The notes under the pieces are model-generated. The model had not been told where the DNA came from and did no database searches. It saw nothing but the letters and a program-made list of their open reading frames with translations. Of a stretch of DNA of 64,000 nt, positions 9,279-18,317 are shown one piece after another. The number at the start of each line of letters is the position of its first letter. The stretch's first letter is position 1. The position numbers and the translations under genes were made by a program. Source of the stretch: Pseudomonas gingeri (lineage in GTDB: Bacteria; Pseudomonadota; Gammaproteobacteria; Pseudomonadales; Pseudomonadaceae); contig NZ_JACAQA010000006.1 in the NCBI RefSeq assembly GCF_013385425.1, positions 62,001 to 126,000 of the forward strand, read 5' to 3'.

Positions 9279-9745
9279 GCCTTGGTCTCCCGCAGATGGG
9301 CCGCGGCCTGGTGAATGGCCGTCTTGATGCGGTTATAGGTCCCGCAACGGCAGATATTCCCGACCATGGCCTCTTCGATCTGGGCATCGCTGGGCTTGGG
9401 GTTGACCTTGAGCAAGGCCGTGGCCGACATGATCTGCCCGCCCTGGCAGAAGCCGCACTGGGCAACGCCGCCGTCCAGCCACGCCTGCTGCACAGCCTGG
9501 CCGACCGGATCGCTGTGCAGGTTGTCGATGGTGCTGATGCTCTGCCCCGCCACGGAGCCGACCGGGGTGATGCAGGAACGTGCCGGCAGCCCGTCGATGT
9601 GCACGGTGCAGGCACCGCACAGTCCCATGCCGCAGCCGAATTTGGTCCCGGTATAACCCGCCACATCACGGATCGCCCAGAGCAGCGGCATGTCCTCGGT
9701 GACGTCCAGTGGATGGTCTTGACCGTTGAGTTTCAGGGTAATCAT
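9275..9745 (-). CDS. Molybdenum hydroxylase small subunit, 2Fe-2S (IorA-like)
   Basis: 156 residues, starting MITLKLNGQ. The plant-type ferredoxin cluster motif GCGMGLCGACTVHIDG with a later Cys, and the second cluster motifs CGFCQGGQ and CRCGTY, define the two-[2Fe-2S] electron-transfer subunit of xanthine-oxidase-family enzymes. It is the first gene of the operon IorA-like, IorB-like, xdhC, nucleotidyltransferase. It lacks its own export signal, so it probably travels with the Tat-carrying large subunit. A 7-bp inverted repeat about 100 bases upstream (9846-9863) may be an operator. Confidence 0.92.
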   Translation of the reverse strand: MITLKLNGQDHPLDVTEDMPLLWAIRDVAGYTGTKFGCGMGLCGACTVHIDGLPARSCITPVGSVAGQSISTIDNLHSDPVGQAVQQAWLDGGVAQCGFCQGGQIMSATALLKVNPKPSDAQIEEAMVGNICRCGTYNRIKTAIHQAAAHLRETKA

Positions 9746-9845
9746 GGGCACGCCCGCATAGTTCAAGGTTATGGGGTCGAGCCATCCGCCGTTGAGTGCC
9801 ACGGTTCGACACGGGGCGGATCGACTCAGGCTAACAGGCTCTCTC

Positions 9846-9863
9846 ATGAAGCAAACGCTTCAT
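9846..9863. promoter_or_regulatory. Inverted repeat upstream of the molybdenum hydroxylase operon
   Basis: ATGAAGC and GCTTCAT form perfect 7-bp arms around AAAC, about 100 bases upstream of the first operon gene. Size and place suit a dimeric repressor or activator site. No regulator gene lies next to it, so the binding protein is unknown. Confidence 0.35.
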
Positions 9864-9966
9864 CGGGCCTTTCATGGGATCTGTTTTTACGCCGTTGGCC
9901 GGCGAAGGGAAAGCCGTATTCGGAAAAAAGCCTTGTGTACGCTGGATCGCTCTGAATCGGGCTTGC

Positions 9967-10004
9967 CGGTGATAACGCTGCGACAGATGCCAGCGCTATC
10001 ACCG
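9967..10004. terminator. Strong stem-loop downstream of murB
   Basis: CGGTGATA-A-CGCTG pairs with CAGCG-C-TATCACCG across a 10-base loop, 13 bp with one internal mismatch. It begins 13 bases beyond the murB stop. On the murB strand no T-run follows, so it may act as a 3' stabiliser or a weak terminator. Confidence 0.5.
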
Positions 10005-10017
10005 AAAAAGCATAGCC

Positions 10018-11037
10018 TCAGTAGAGATTCGGCTCCATTTCCAGCTCAACGGTAAATCGTTGCAAAATGTCAGCCTGGATCCGCCGGGCCAGGGCCAGCA
10101 ATTGCAGGCCGCTCGCCGTGCCATAGTTGACCAGCACCAAGGACTGCAAAAGGTGTACACCTGCATCTTCTTCGCGAAAACCTTTCCAGCCCGCCGCCTC
10201 GATCAACCAGCCCGCCGCCAGTTTCACCTGGCCGTCAGGCTGTGGATAACTCACCAGCCCGGGATGCGCCAACTTCAATTCGGCAGCCTGGGCAGCCGAC
10301 ACCAGGGGGTTCTTGAAGAAACTCCCGGCATTGCCCAGCACAGCGGGATCGGGCAGCTTTTCGCTGCGGATACTGCAAATGGCCCGACTGACATCGCTGG
10401 CGGTCGGCTGGCTCACACCCTGCTCGGCCAGGCGCTGGGCCACCGGGCCGTAGCCCAGGTGCAGATGCTCGGCACGGCTCAAGGCAAAGCGTACACGCAG
10501 GATCAACCAACGCCCGGCGGCGTGTTTGAACAGACTGTCGCGATAACCGAACTGACATTCCTGCAGGGAAAACTCGCGCAACTCACCCGTCTCGCGATCC
10601 AGCGCGGTCAGGCCGGCAAACACATCCTTGATCTCGACCCCGTAGGCGCCGATGTTCTGCATCGGGGCTGCACCAACGGTGCCGGGAATCAGGCTGAGGT
10701 TTTCCAGACCGTTCCAGCCCTGGGCCAGGGTCGACAGCACAAAGGGATGCCAGGGCTCGCCGGCCTCGGCTTCGATCACGACATTGATGCCATCATCGCG
10801 CAGCAGGCGAATCCCCCGGGTGCCCATGCGCAACACCAGCGCCTGGATATCCGCGGTCAGCAACAGGTTGCTGCCGCCACCGATCACCAGCAACGGCAAC
10901 TGATGCTGCGCCGCATAGGCCAGGGCCTCGCGGACATCGGCATCGCTGTGGGCCTCGGCGAACCACTGCGCACGAACATCGACACCAAAGCTGTTATAGG
11001 GTTTGAGGGAGACCCCGGCTTGCACTTGCAGGGTCAT
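10018..11037 (-). CDS. murB: UDP-N-acetylenolpyruvoylglucosamine reductase
   Basis: 339 residues. MurB is the FAD/NADPH enzyme that makes UDP-MurNAc, the second committed step of peptidoglycan precursor synthesis in the cytoplasm. The FAD-domain segment LLVIGGGSNLLL, the LSLIPGTVGAAPMQNIGAYG motif, RDSLFK, and NAGSFFKNP (with the catalytic Ser) are all present. Length and the C-terminal AGWKG...HLLQSLVLVN segment fit a type I (E. coli-like) MurB. It ends a seven-gene operon and its start overlaps the phosphatase stop by 4 bases. Confidence 0.97.
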   Translation of the reverse strand: MTLQVQAGVSLKPYNSFGVDVRAQWFAEAHSDADVREALAYAAQHQLPLLVIGGGSNLLLTADIQALVLRMGTRGIRLLRDDGINVVIEAEAGEPWHPFVLSTLAQGWNGLENLSLIPGTVGAAPMQNIGAYGVEIKDVFAGLTALDRETGELREFSLQECQFGYRDSLFKHAAGRWLILRVRFALSRAEHLHLGYGPVAQRLAEQGVSQPTASDVSRAICSIRSEKLPDPAVLGNAGSFFKNPLVSAAQAAELKLAHPGLVSYPQPDGQVKLAAGWLIEAAGWKGFREEDAGVHLLQSLVLVNYGTASGLQLLALARRIQADILQRFTVELEMEPNLY

Positions 11038-11498
11038 AGACGCCCCTTGAGTTCGATCACCAGCCGATCGCTGGCCTGTTCGATCAGGTCCAGGACCTGC
11101 TCGAAACCCTGTTCTTCGTCGTAGTACGGGTCCGGCACTTCCTCCACCGCCCCGTCATAACGTCGCAGGAACAGGTCCAGTTCGGCCTTGCCCTGGGCCG
11201 GCTGGAGCAACTTGAGGTTGCGCAGGTTGCTCTGGTCCATGGCCAGGATCAGATCGTAGCGGTTGAAATCCGCCGCCGCGACCTGTCGGGCACGCTGGGC
11301 CGACAAGTCATAGCCGCGCATCCGCGCCGCCCGCTGGCTGCGAGTATCCGGTGGTTTGCCGACATGCCAGGCACCGGTGCCGGCGGAAGCCACTTCGATC
11401 TGTTCGGCTAGGCCGGCCTCACGCAATTTGTGCCGCAACACACCTTCGGCCGTGGGCGAACGACAGATATTGCCCAGGCAGACAAACAGAACCCGCAT
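11034..11498 (-). CDS. Low-molecular-weight protein tyrosine phosphatase
   Basis: 154 residues, start [10 protein letters not shown]. The active-site loop CLGNICRSP fits CX5R(S/T), and the general acid Asp sits in DPYYDEE near the C-terminus. This is the usual size of the family. It is embedded between kdsB and murB with overlaps of 1 and 4 bases. The substrate is unknown; in other bacteria such enzymes act on envelope or polysaccharide tyrosine kinases. A longer open frame to 11648 is rejected because it covers kdsB. Confidence 0.92.
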   Translation of the reverse strand: MRVLFVCLGNICRSPTAEGVLRHKLREAGLAEQIEVASAGTGAWHVGKPPDTRSQRAARMRGYDLSAQRARQVAAADFNRYDLILAMDQSNLRNLKLLQPAQGKAELDLFLRRYDGAVEEVPDPYYDEEQGFEQVLDLIEQASDRLVIELKGRL

Positions 11499-12262
11499 CA
11501 GACCTCCAGCAACCGACGAACGCGATCGAGGTCTTGCGCCGTATCGACGCCGGTCGGTGGCGCCTCCAAGGCATCGGCGACATGAATCCGCACGCCGTGC
11601 CACAGCGCCCGTAGCTGCTCCAGGCGCTCGGTGGTTTCCAGCCAGCATGGGCCCCAGTTGACGAAGTCATGCAGGAAGCCGGCACGATAGGCATAGATGC
11701 CGATATGCCGGCGGAACGGTATGCCTGACGGCAGTTGCTCGCGGCTGATGGCGAAGTCATCCCGCGCCCAGGGCAGGGTCGCGCGGCTGAACGTCAGCGC
11801 CAGGCCGTTGATGTCGCTGACCACCTTGACCACATTCGGGTTGAACAGGGTTTCCACGTCGTGGATCGGCTCGGCCAGGGTGGCCATGCGCGCTTCACTG
11901 TGGGCCGCGAGGTTGGCCGCGACCTGATCGATCACCACAGGGGGAATCAGCGGCTCGTCGCCCTGGACGTTGACGACGATGTCATCCGCCGCCAGGCCCA
12001 GCAAAGTGGCGACCTCGGCCAGGCGATCGGTGCCGGACTCGTGATCTTCGCGGGTCAGCAGCACTTCGGCACCAAAGGCCCGACAGGCCTCGACGATACG
12101 TGCATCATCAGTGGCCACCACCACCCGCTGGGCGCTGCTTTTGCACGCCTGCTCCCAGGTGTGCTGGATCATCGGCTTGCCGGCGATCAGTTGCAGCGGC
12201 TTGGCCGGCAGGCGGGTGGAGGAAAAGCGCGCCGGAATCACGACGACGAACGGGGTGCTCAT
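11498..12262 (-). CDS. kdsB: 3-deoxy-manno-octulosonate cytidylyltransferase
   Basis: 254 residues. KdsB activates Kdo to CMP-Kdo for lipopolysaccharide inner core synthesis. The N-terminus [17 protein letters not shown] is the CTP-binding signature; NVQGDEPLI carries the metal-binding Asp, and GIYAYR is also typical. It overlaps the Trm112-like gene (4 bases) and the phosphatase gene (1 base), and its neighbour lpxK acts in the same lipid A/core pathway. Confidence 0.97.
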   Translation of the reverse strand: MSTPFVVVIPARFSSTRLPAKPLQLIAGKPMIQHTWEQACKSSAQRVVVATDDARIVEACRAFGAEVLLTREDHESGTDRLAEVATLLGLAADDIVVNVQGDEPLIPPVVIDQVAANLAAHSEARMATLAEPIHDVETLFNPNVVKVVSDINGLALTFSRATLPWARDDFAISREQLPSGIPFRRHIGIYAYRAGFLHDFVNWGPCWLETTERLEQLRALWHGVRIHVADALEAPPTGVDTAQDLDRVRRLLEV

Positions 12263-12444
12263 TTGTCCAGGCGCTCGTCGGTGCTCAGGGTCCGGGCTTC
12301 GCTTTCCAGCATGACCGGAATGCCGTCGCGGATCGGATAGGCCAGGCCCGCGCCCTTGCTGATCAGTTCGGTCTTGTCGGCGCTGAGCTTGAGGGGACCT
12401 TTGCAGATCGGGCAGGCGAGGATGTCGAGCAGTTTGGTGTCCAT
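12259..12444 (-). CDS. Trm112/YcaR-family small zinc-ribbon-like protein
   Basis: 61 residues: [18 protein letters not shown], then [11 protein letters not shown], the signature of the Trm112/UPF0434 family. Only one CPxC pair is left of the zinc-binding site. The family includes methyltransferase partners in eukaryotes; in proteobacteria it is usually found with lpxK and kdsB, as here, but its role there is not established. GGAA lies about 6 bases upstream of the ATG. Confidence 0.9.
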   Translation of the reverse strand: MDTKLLDILACPICKGPLKLSADKTELISKGAGLAYPIRDGIPVMLESEARTLSTDERLDK

Positions 12445-12469
12445 GAGGATTCCCTGGATAAAAACGGGT

Positions 12470-13480
12470 TTAGGGCAAGAGACGGTCGGGCAACAGGCGC
12501 AGCAGCTGGGTGTCGAACCAGGCCTTGAAGGCCTCGGACGGTAACGCATCCACCGCCAGGTACCACCAGTCGGGCGCCGCGAAGGCCCGGCATTTCACCG
12601 CATCCTTTTCGGTCATCACCAGTGGCAGCGTCGGTTCGAAGCTCAAGGCCGCGGCGCTGTACTCGGCATGATCGGCAAAGGCGTGGGGCACAGGCTGCCA
12701 GTGTAGCGTTTCAAGGGTGTTGAAGAAACGTTGCGGGTTGCCGATACCGGCGACCGCGTGCACGGCCTGCCCGGGTGGAAAATGATCGACGGGCTTGCGC
12801 TCGCCGGTCAGCAGGTTGACCAGCGCCGTCGGCTGCAGGTGGAAGGCGAAGCCGTTGTCACGGTCCTCGCTGGCACCGTTGTAGAGTACGCCATCGACAC
12901 TTTGCAGGCGCTCAATCGGTTCGCGCAGCGGGCCGGCGGGCAGGCAACGGCCGTTGCCCAGGCCCCGGACGGCATCGATCAGTACCAGTTCCAGGTCGCG
13001 GGCCAGACGGTAATGCTGCAGGCCATCGTCGGAAAGGATCAGGTCGATTTTTTCCGTCGCCAGCAAGGCCCGGACCGCTCGACTGCGGTCCGGGTCGATC
13101 ATCAACGGCACGCCGTTGCGCTGGACGATCAGCAGCGGTTCGTCACCGGCCAGTGCTGCCGCCTGATCGGCGTGCACACGCCAGGGCAACTGCGGCGGCT
13201 TGGCACCGTAGCCGCGACTGACCACACCGACCCGCAGGCCGCGCTGCCGACAATGCTCGATCAACCAGAGAATCATCGGGGTCTTGCCGGTACCGCCGAC
13301 AGTGATATTGCCCACCACGATCAACGGCACCGGCGGTTGGTAGATCGTGCCTTCGCCCGCGACGAAACGCGCACGCTTGCCGTCGACCACCCGCCGATAC
13401 AACCACTCCAGCGGGCGCAGCAGGGTCAATGCCGGATGACCATCGTACCAGGCGGCGAGCAGGCGCTCGGAGAAGCTCAT
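12470..13480 (-). CDS. lpxK: Tetraacyldisaccharide 4'-kinase
   Basis: 336 residues. LpxK phosphorylates the 4' position of the lipid A disaccharide at the inner membrane. The P-loop is in [13 protein letters not shown], and [10 protein letters not shown] is a conserved family motif. A single hydrophobic N-terminal segment ([17 protein letters not shown]) suits membrane association. The start overlaps the stop of the ExbD-like gene by one base. Confidence 0.96.
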   Translation of the reverse strand: MSFSERLLAAWYDGHPALTLLRPLEWLYRRVVDGKRARFVAGEGTIYQPPVPLIVVGNITVGGTGKTPMILWLIEHCRQRGLRVGVVSRGYGAKPPQLPWRVHADQAAALAGDEPLLIVQRNGVPLMIDPDRSRAVRALLATEKIDLILSDDGLQHYRLARDLELVLIDAVRGLGNGRCLPAGPLREPIERLQSVDGVLYNGASEDRDNGFAFHLQPTALVNLLTGERKPVDHFPPGQAVHAVAGIGNPQRFFNTLETLHWQPVPHAFADHAEYSAAALSFEPTLPLVMTEKDAVKCRAFAAPDWWYLAVDALPSEAFKAWFDTQLLRLLPDRLLP

Positions 13481-13908
13481 CAGGGGGCCGGCGCCGCTTC
13501 GACAGTGGTCATGCGCAGATGGCTGAAACCCAGCTTGCCGGCCGCATCCATTGCGGTGATCACGGCCTGATGCTGGGTCTTGCCATCGGCGCTGATCGAC
13601 AGTGGCAGGCTGGTATCGCCACCGGACTCTTTCTGCACCGCGTCCATCAGGCTGGCCAGGTCATTGCTCGGCAGGCGCTGGTTGTTCACCGTGTAGACAC
13701 CCTCGGCACTGATGGCGATATCCAGCTGCTTGGGAATATGGTCCTCGGCCGGCGAGCCGCTGACCGCCTGCGGCAAGTCGACCCGCAACTCGGTCTGGCG
13801 GGTAAAGGTAGTGGTGGTGACAAAAAACAGCAGCAGGACGAACACCACGTCGATCAACGACGTCACGTTGATATCCACCGGTTCCAGGGGCTTGCGGCGG
13901 AATTTCAC
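13480..13908 (-). CDS. ExbD/TolR-family biopolymer transport protein
   Basis: 142 residues: a short cytoplasmic tail (KFRRK), one membrane segment ([18 protein letters not shown]) with the conserved Asp just before it, and a periplasmic domain. With the adjacent ExbB/TolQ-like protein it should form a proton-driven inner-membrane motor. It is not beside tonB or tolA here but sits in the lipid A operon next to lpxK, so its load is unclear. Confidence 0.92.
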   Translation of the reverse strand: MKFRRKPLEPVDINVTSLIDVVFVLLLFFVTTTTFTRQTELRVDLPQAVSGSPAEDHIPKQLDIAISAEGVYTVNNQRLPSNDLASLMDAVQKESGGDTSLPLSISADGKTQHQAVITAMDAAGKLGFSHLRMTTVEAAPAP

Positions 13909-14540
13909 GCTTTGCCCTCTGGCATGTCGACGTCGCGGTCGCCTTGCACCACCTCGACCAGCTTGATCGCTTCCTGCTCCATGCCCACCACCAGCTCATC
14001 GACCCGGCGCAACAGGAAACGATGGAAGAACACCGCCGGAATCCCGACCATCAAGCCCGAAGCCGTGGTGACCAGCGCCTTGGAAATCCCCCCGGCGAGC
14101 ACGGCGGCATTGGTGGTCATGCCCGTACTCATGAACGAGCTGAAGATATCGATCATGCCCAGCACCGTACCCAGCAGCCCGAGCAAAGGCGCCATGGCGG
14201 CGATGGTGCCGAGGGCGCTGAGGTAGCGCTCCAGTTCGTGGATGACCCGGGCAGCGGCTTCCTGGATGCACTCTTTCATGATCTCGCGACCATGCTTGGA
14301 GTTGGCCAGGCCCGCGGCAAGGATCTCGCCCAGGGGGGAATCGGCGCGCAGTTGCTTGAGTTTTTCCTTGTCCAGCTGCTTGTCCTTGATCCAGCGCCAG
14401 ACCTGCCCGAGCAGATGCTCCGGGGTCACGCGGCTGGCCCGCAGCGTCCATAGGCGCTCGGCGACGATGCCCGTTGCAGCGATGGAGCTCAAAATGATCG
14501 GCAGCATCATCCAGCCGCCGGACTTGACCAATTCCCACAC
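13905..14540 (-). CDS. MotA/TolQ/ExbB-family proton channel protein
   Basis: 211 residues with three expected membrane segments (near WMMLPIILSSIAATGIVAE, LGTIAAMAPLLGLLGTVLGM and ALVTTASGLMVGIPAVFFH). The GTG at 14540 is chosen because GAGGGG lies 9 bases upstream; the open frame runs on to another GTG at 14570 without a ribosome site. The stop overlaps the ExbD-like start by 4 bases. It begins the operon leading to lpxK, kdsB and murB. Confidence 0.9.
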   Translation of the reverse strand: MWELVKSGGWMMLPIILSSIAATGIVAERLWTLRASRVTPEHLLGQVWRWIKDKQLDKEKLKQLRADSPLGEILAAGLANSKHGREIMKECIQEAAARVIHELERYLSALGTIAAMAPLLGLLGTVLGMIDIFSSFMSTGMTTNAAVLAGGISKALVTTASGLMVGIPAVFFHRFLLRRVDELVVGMEQEAIKLVEVVQGDRDVDMPEGKA

Positions 14541-14656
14541 AGTGACAGTCCCCTCGAAAAAGTGCGCCACTCTAACATAGGGGTTGCGCGGGCCGAAGAT
14601 CGTGATGACGCATGCCGGGGGACTTTAATAACCCAGGGTTATTGAAAGGCAGCGGA

Positions 14657-16873
14657 CTATTGCCGCCAGAAGCGTCGTGCGGCTTGCAAGGACCGCGGCT
14701 CGTCGAAACGCCCCAGCACCAGGCGCAGTGCGCCCTGCTCCGCGCTGTCGAAGATAGCCATGTCCAGAGCTTTGTAACGCGCGATGACCTGTGGGTGGGG
14801 ATGACCGAAGGCATTGCCGCGCCCACGGGAAATCAGCACGCCGCGCGGGGCCAGACGTTGCAGGAAAACCATTGATGAGGAACTGCGGCTGCCGTGATGG
14901 GGCGACTGCAACCAATCGCTGGCAACGGCCAACGGACTCTCGAGATAGGCCCGTTCGGCCTCGATATCGATATCGCCGGTCAGCAGTAGACGCTCACCAT
15001 TGGCTTCGATCTGCAAGACGCAGGAGGATTGATTGCTGTCGCGGGCCAGGGGCCAGCGCCACAGGGAAAAGCGCACGCCATCCCACTGCCAGTGCCGGCC
15101 ACTGGCACACGGCTGGGCCTGCAACGCCGCAGGCAAACCCTCGACGTCGCCGCCGAGCACCTCGCTCACCGGCAAACCGCGTTGCACGGCCAGGGCCCCA
15201 CCGGCGTGATCGGCATCGGCATGGCTGAGCAACAGCGTATCGAGCCGGCGTACCCCCAGCTTGCGCAAGGATGGCAGCACCACCCGTTCGCCCTGGTCGA
15301 ACTCGCCGAAGCGCGGTCCGGCGTCATACAGCAGGCTGTGCTCACGGGTTCGGACAAGGATCGCCAGGCCCTGGCCGACATCCAGTTGCCAGACCTCGGC
15401 CTCGCCCTGGGCCACTGGCGTTGAAGGCGCGAATACCGCCAACGCCGCCAATGGCCACCCCAAGGGACGCAGAGGAATACCGGCCGGCAGCAACAGCAGC
15501 AGGATACCCAGGCCACTCAGCGCCCAGGCCCACAACGGAACAGCCGCCGGTATCCAGGCCGGCACTTGCGCGGCCAACCATTCGAGCCCTTGAAACAACC
15601 CAGCGAGCAAACCGCCGGCCAGCCACAGCAGCCCCTCGCCCAACCAGGGCAGCGGCAACAGCAGCGTGCCGAGCAGGGCCAGAGGCAATACCAACAGACC
15701 GATCAAGGGCACGGCGACCCAGTTGGCCAACGGCGCACTGAGACTGACCGGCAGGCCCAGCAACAGCAACGCCGGAAGCAGGCCGAGGGCAATCACCCAT
15801 TGCCCACGGCTCCAGCTCTGCCAGAAGCTCCAGGCACCCAGTCGCCCACTGAAGGTGAAGATCAGCACCGCCACGGCGGCAAAGGACAGCCAGAATCCCA
15901 CCTGCAGACTCACCAGCGGGTCGAACAACAACACCAGGTTCAAGGCCGCCAGCAACGGCACCAGCGCCCCCAGATGGCGATAACGCAAACGCCACGACAG
16001 CACCATCGCAAGCATCACGCAGGCCCGGCGCACCGGCACGCCGAAACCCGCCAGCAGCGCATAGCCCAGCGCCGCCGCAAAGGCCAGGCCACAGGCCCAA
16101 GGCAGCCAGGGCCAGCGGCCCGGCCACAGGCCATAACGCGCCAACCCGGCGATCAGGGCGTAGACCAATCCCGCGAGCAAGCCGATATGCTGGCCGGAAA
16201 TCACCAGCAGATGCAGGGTGCCGGTGTCCTGCAGCACGCGCCAGGTCTGCGTTGACAGTCCCGAACCGTCACCAAGCACCAGTGCCACCAAGGTGGCCGA
16301 TTGCCCTTGGGCATCGACTTCCAGCAAACGCCGCCTGATCGTATCGCGCCAGGCACTACTGGCGGGCCCCAGCAATTGCCCATCCTTGATCGTGCCGGTC
16401 GCGCCGATACGCCGGGCGAGCAGCCAGGCCTCATAGTCGAACCCGGCGGGATTGAGCAAGCCGTGTCCACGCTTGAGCTGCACCGCCAGGCGCCAGCGCT
16501 CGCCGCTGCGCAGATCCGGGCCGCCGAACCAGGACAACCGCAAACGCGCCGGCAGCCGGGCCCGACGGGAAATCGCGCCGTCCAGTTCGAAGCGCACCAC
16601 CTGTTCTCCCCGCTGCGGCAGACCGACCACCCGCCCTTCCACCCACAGGGTCTGGCCCTCCAACGCCGGCGCCAGTCGATCGTCCAGCGCCCGTTGCGCC
16701 TGGAAACAGGCCCAACTGAAGCCGAACAGGAATAACGCCAGCGGATAAGTGCGAAACGGCAACAACATCAAGCCGAGCACCGGCAGCACCAGCAACAGCC
16801 ATCCAGGCGGCAGTTGCGGCAGGAATCGCAAGAGCACAAACCCCGCCGCCAGCGCCAACATCCCTGTTCGCAT
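14657..16873 (-). CDS. comEC: ComEC/Rec2-family DNA uptake channel protein
   Basis: 738 residues. ComEC carries single-stranded DNA across the inner membrane during natural transformation. The order is the usual one: hydrophobic N-terminus with an OB-fold-like DUF4131 region (about 30-200), a multi-spanning Competence domain (about 200-480), and a C-terminal metallo-beta-lactamase domain (about 490-738) with LSHADADHAGG and a later LTGDIDIEAE. Full length suggests function. A divergent gene starts at 17010. Confidence 0.94.
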   Translation of the reverse strand: MRTGMLALAAGFVLLRFLPQLPPGWLLLVLPVLGLMLLPFRTYPLALFLFGFSWACFQAQRALDDRLAPALEGQTLWVEGRVVGLPQRGEQVVRFELDGAISRRARLPARLRLSWFGGPDLRSGERWRLAVQLKRGHGLLNPAGFDYEAWLLARRIGATGTIKDGQLLGPASSAWRDTIRRRLLEVDAQGQSATLVALVLGDGSGLSTQTWRVLQDTGTLHLLVISGQHIGLLAGLVYALIAGLARYGLWPGRWPWLPWACGLAFAAALGYALLAGFGVPVRRACVMLAMVLSWRLRYRHLGALVPLLAALNLVLLFDPLVSLQVGFWLSFAAVAVLIFTFSGRLGAWSFWQSWSRGQWVIALGLLPALLLLGLPVSLSAPLANWVAVPLIGLLVLPLALLGTLLLPLPWLGEGLLWLAGGLLAGLFQGLEWLAAQVPAWIPAAVPLWAWALSGLGILLLLLPAGIPLRPLGWPLAALAVFAPSTPVAQGEAEVWQLDVGQGLAILVRTREHSLLYDAGPRFGEFDQGERVVLPSLRKLGVRRLDTLLLSHADADHAGGALAVQRGLPVSEVLGGDVEGLPAALQAQPCASGRHWQWDGVRFSLWRWPLARDSNQSSCVLQIEANGERLLLTGDIDIEAERAYLESPLAVASDWLQSPHHGSRSSSSMVFLQRLAPRGVLISRGRGNAFGHPHPQVIARYKALDMAIFDSAEQGALRLVLGRFDEPRSLQAARRFWRQ

Positions 16874-17009
16874 AAAGCACTCCTTGAACCCGTTCAGCTC
16901 TCGGAATAGCCGGGTTATGCGGACGGTGCTTTATTTACTGTCACAAAGTCTGAATCGGCCGCCCGTAAAATCCGGGCATACTGCCCGCCTGAACTGCCCG
17001 AGAAGCCTT

Positions 17010-17531
17010 ATGCCGCGTCGCTTATTCAAACGCTACATGCCGGACCCGACCCGCATCAGGGAACACAAACACTTACGTTTTTTCGGTCCCCTGCTCCACG
17101 ATCCGAACCTCTGGCACCTCAATCGGCACTCGGTGGCACGGGCCATGGCGGTGGGCTTGTTCGCGGCCTTGATGCCGATGCCCTTGCAGATGCTGCTGGC
17201 GGCATTTCTGGCGATTCTCGTGCGCGGCAATATGCCGATTGCCGTCAGCCTGGTGTGGCTGACCAATCCACTGACGATCCCGCCGATTTTCTATTGCGCC
17301 TACCAGCTCGGTGCCTGGTTGCTGCACGTGCCGCCCCGCGGCCTGCCGGATGAATTGACCTGGACCTGGATCAGCGGGCAGCTGTCGACGCTCTGGCAAC
17401 CGCTGTTGCTGGGTTCGCTGGTATTGGGAGTGGCGCTGGGCGCCCTGGGTTATTACCTGACCATGAGCTACTGGCGCTGGTGGGTGGCCAGGCAATGGAA
17501 GCGGCGCCTGGAACGACGCCGCCATCCATGA
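17010..17531 (+). CDS. DUF2062 domain inner-membrane protein
   Basis: 173 residues from MPRRLFKRYMPDP; the frame upstream of 17010 is open but runs into comEC on the other strand. It shows HSVARAMAVGLFAALMPMP and SLVWLTNPLTIPPIFY, the DUF2062 signature, with three hydrophobic segments and a very basic C-terminus (RQWKRRLERRR). The family is found in many proteobacteria without a proven function. Confidence 0.85.
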   Translation: MPRRLFKRYMPDPTRIREHKHLRFFGPLLHDPNLWHLNRHSVARAMAVGLFAALMPMPLQMLLAAFLAILVRGNMPIAVSLVWLTNPLTIPPIFYCAYQLGAWLLHVPPRGLPDELTWTWISGQLSTLWQPLLLGSLVLGVALGALGYYLTMSYWRWWVARQWKRRLERRRHP

Positions 17532-17537
17532 AACCCG

Positions 17538-18317
17538 TTACTGGCGCATACCGCGGCCGCTGACCAGCAGCCGCGCACAACCGATGTAGAGGGCCAGGGT
17601 CGCCACGACCATAAAGGTGATGGCCACGCTGATGCGGATGTCCGAGACCCCGAGAATGCCGTAGCGGAAGGCGTTGACCATGTGCAGCACCGGGTTGGCC
17701 AGCGACACGGTCTGCCAGAACGGCGGCAGCAGGGTAATCGAGTAGAACACCCCGCCAAGGTAGGTCAGCGGCGTCAGCACGAAGGTCGGGATAATCGAGA
17801 TATCGTCGAAGTTACGTGCAAAGACTGCGTTGATAAACCCCAGCAGCGAGAAGATCGTCGCCGTCAGTACCACCACCAGCACGGTCACGCCCAGGTGATG
17901 GACCTGCAAATCGGTGAAGAACAGCGACAGCAAGGTCACGATAATCCCCACCATCAGCCCGCGCAGCACACCGCCCAGGGTGTAGCCGATCAGGATGGTA
18001 TGGGGCGAGACCGGCGAAACCATCAATTCCTCGATGGAACGCTGGAACTTGCTGCCGAAGAAACTCGAGACCACGTTGCCGTAAGAGTTGGTGATCACCG
18101 ACATCATGATCAGGCCTGGCACGATGTACTCCATATAGGTGAAACCACCCATGCCGCCGATCTGCCTGCCGATCAGGTTACCGAAGATCACGAAGTACAG
18201 GACCATGGTGATGGCCGGCGGTAGCAGGGTCTGCGGCCAGATCCGGGTAAAACGCCGGACTTCGCGGTAAACGATGGTGTTGAGGGCGACCAGGTTGGGT
18301 TGCAGTTCCGAACTCAT
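17538..18317 (-). CDS. ABC-2 type transporter permease
   Basis: 259 residues with six predicted membrane segments. It matches the YadH group: REVRRFTRIWPQTLLPPAIT near the N-terminus and an LTPLTYLGGVFYSITLLP segment. The start overlaps the ATPase stop by 4 bases, so the two form a half-size exporter pair. The substrate is unknown. Confidence 0.9.
   Translation of the reverse strand: MSSELQPNLVALNTIVYREVRRFTRIWPQTLLPPAITMVLYFVIFGNLIGRQIGGMGGFTYMEYIVPGLIMMSVITNSYGNVVSSFFGSKFQRSIEELMVSPVSPHTILIGYTLGGVLRGLMVGIIVTLLSLFFTDLQVHHLGVTVLVVVLTATIFSLLGFINAVFARNFDDISIIPTFVLTPLTYLGGVFYSITLLPPFWQTVSLANPVLHMVNAFRYGILGVSDIRISVAITFMVVATLALYIGCARLLVSGRGMRQ

Noticed and set aside
6375..9314. 979-codon open frame on the plus strand
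   Set aside because: It lies opposite the molybdenum hydroxylase genes, whose motifs and overlaps are clear. The translation is Arg/His/Gln-rich without any recognisable domain, typical of GC-rich antisense frames.
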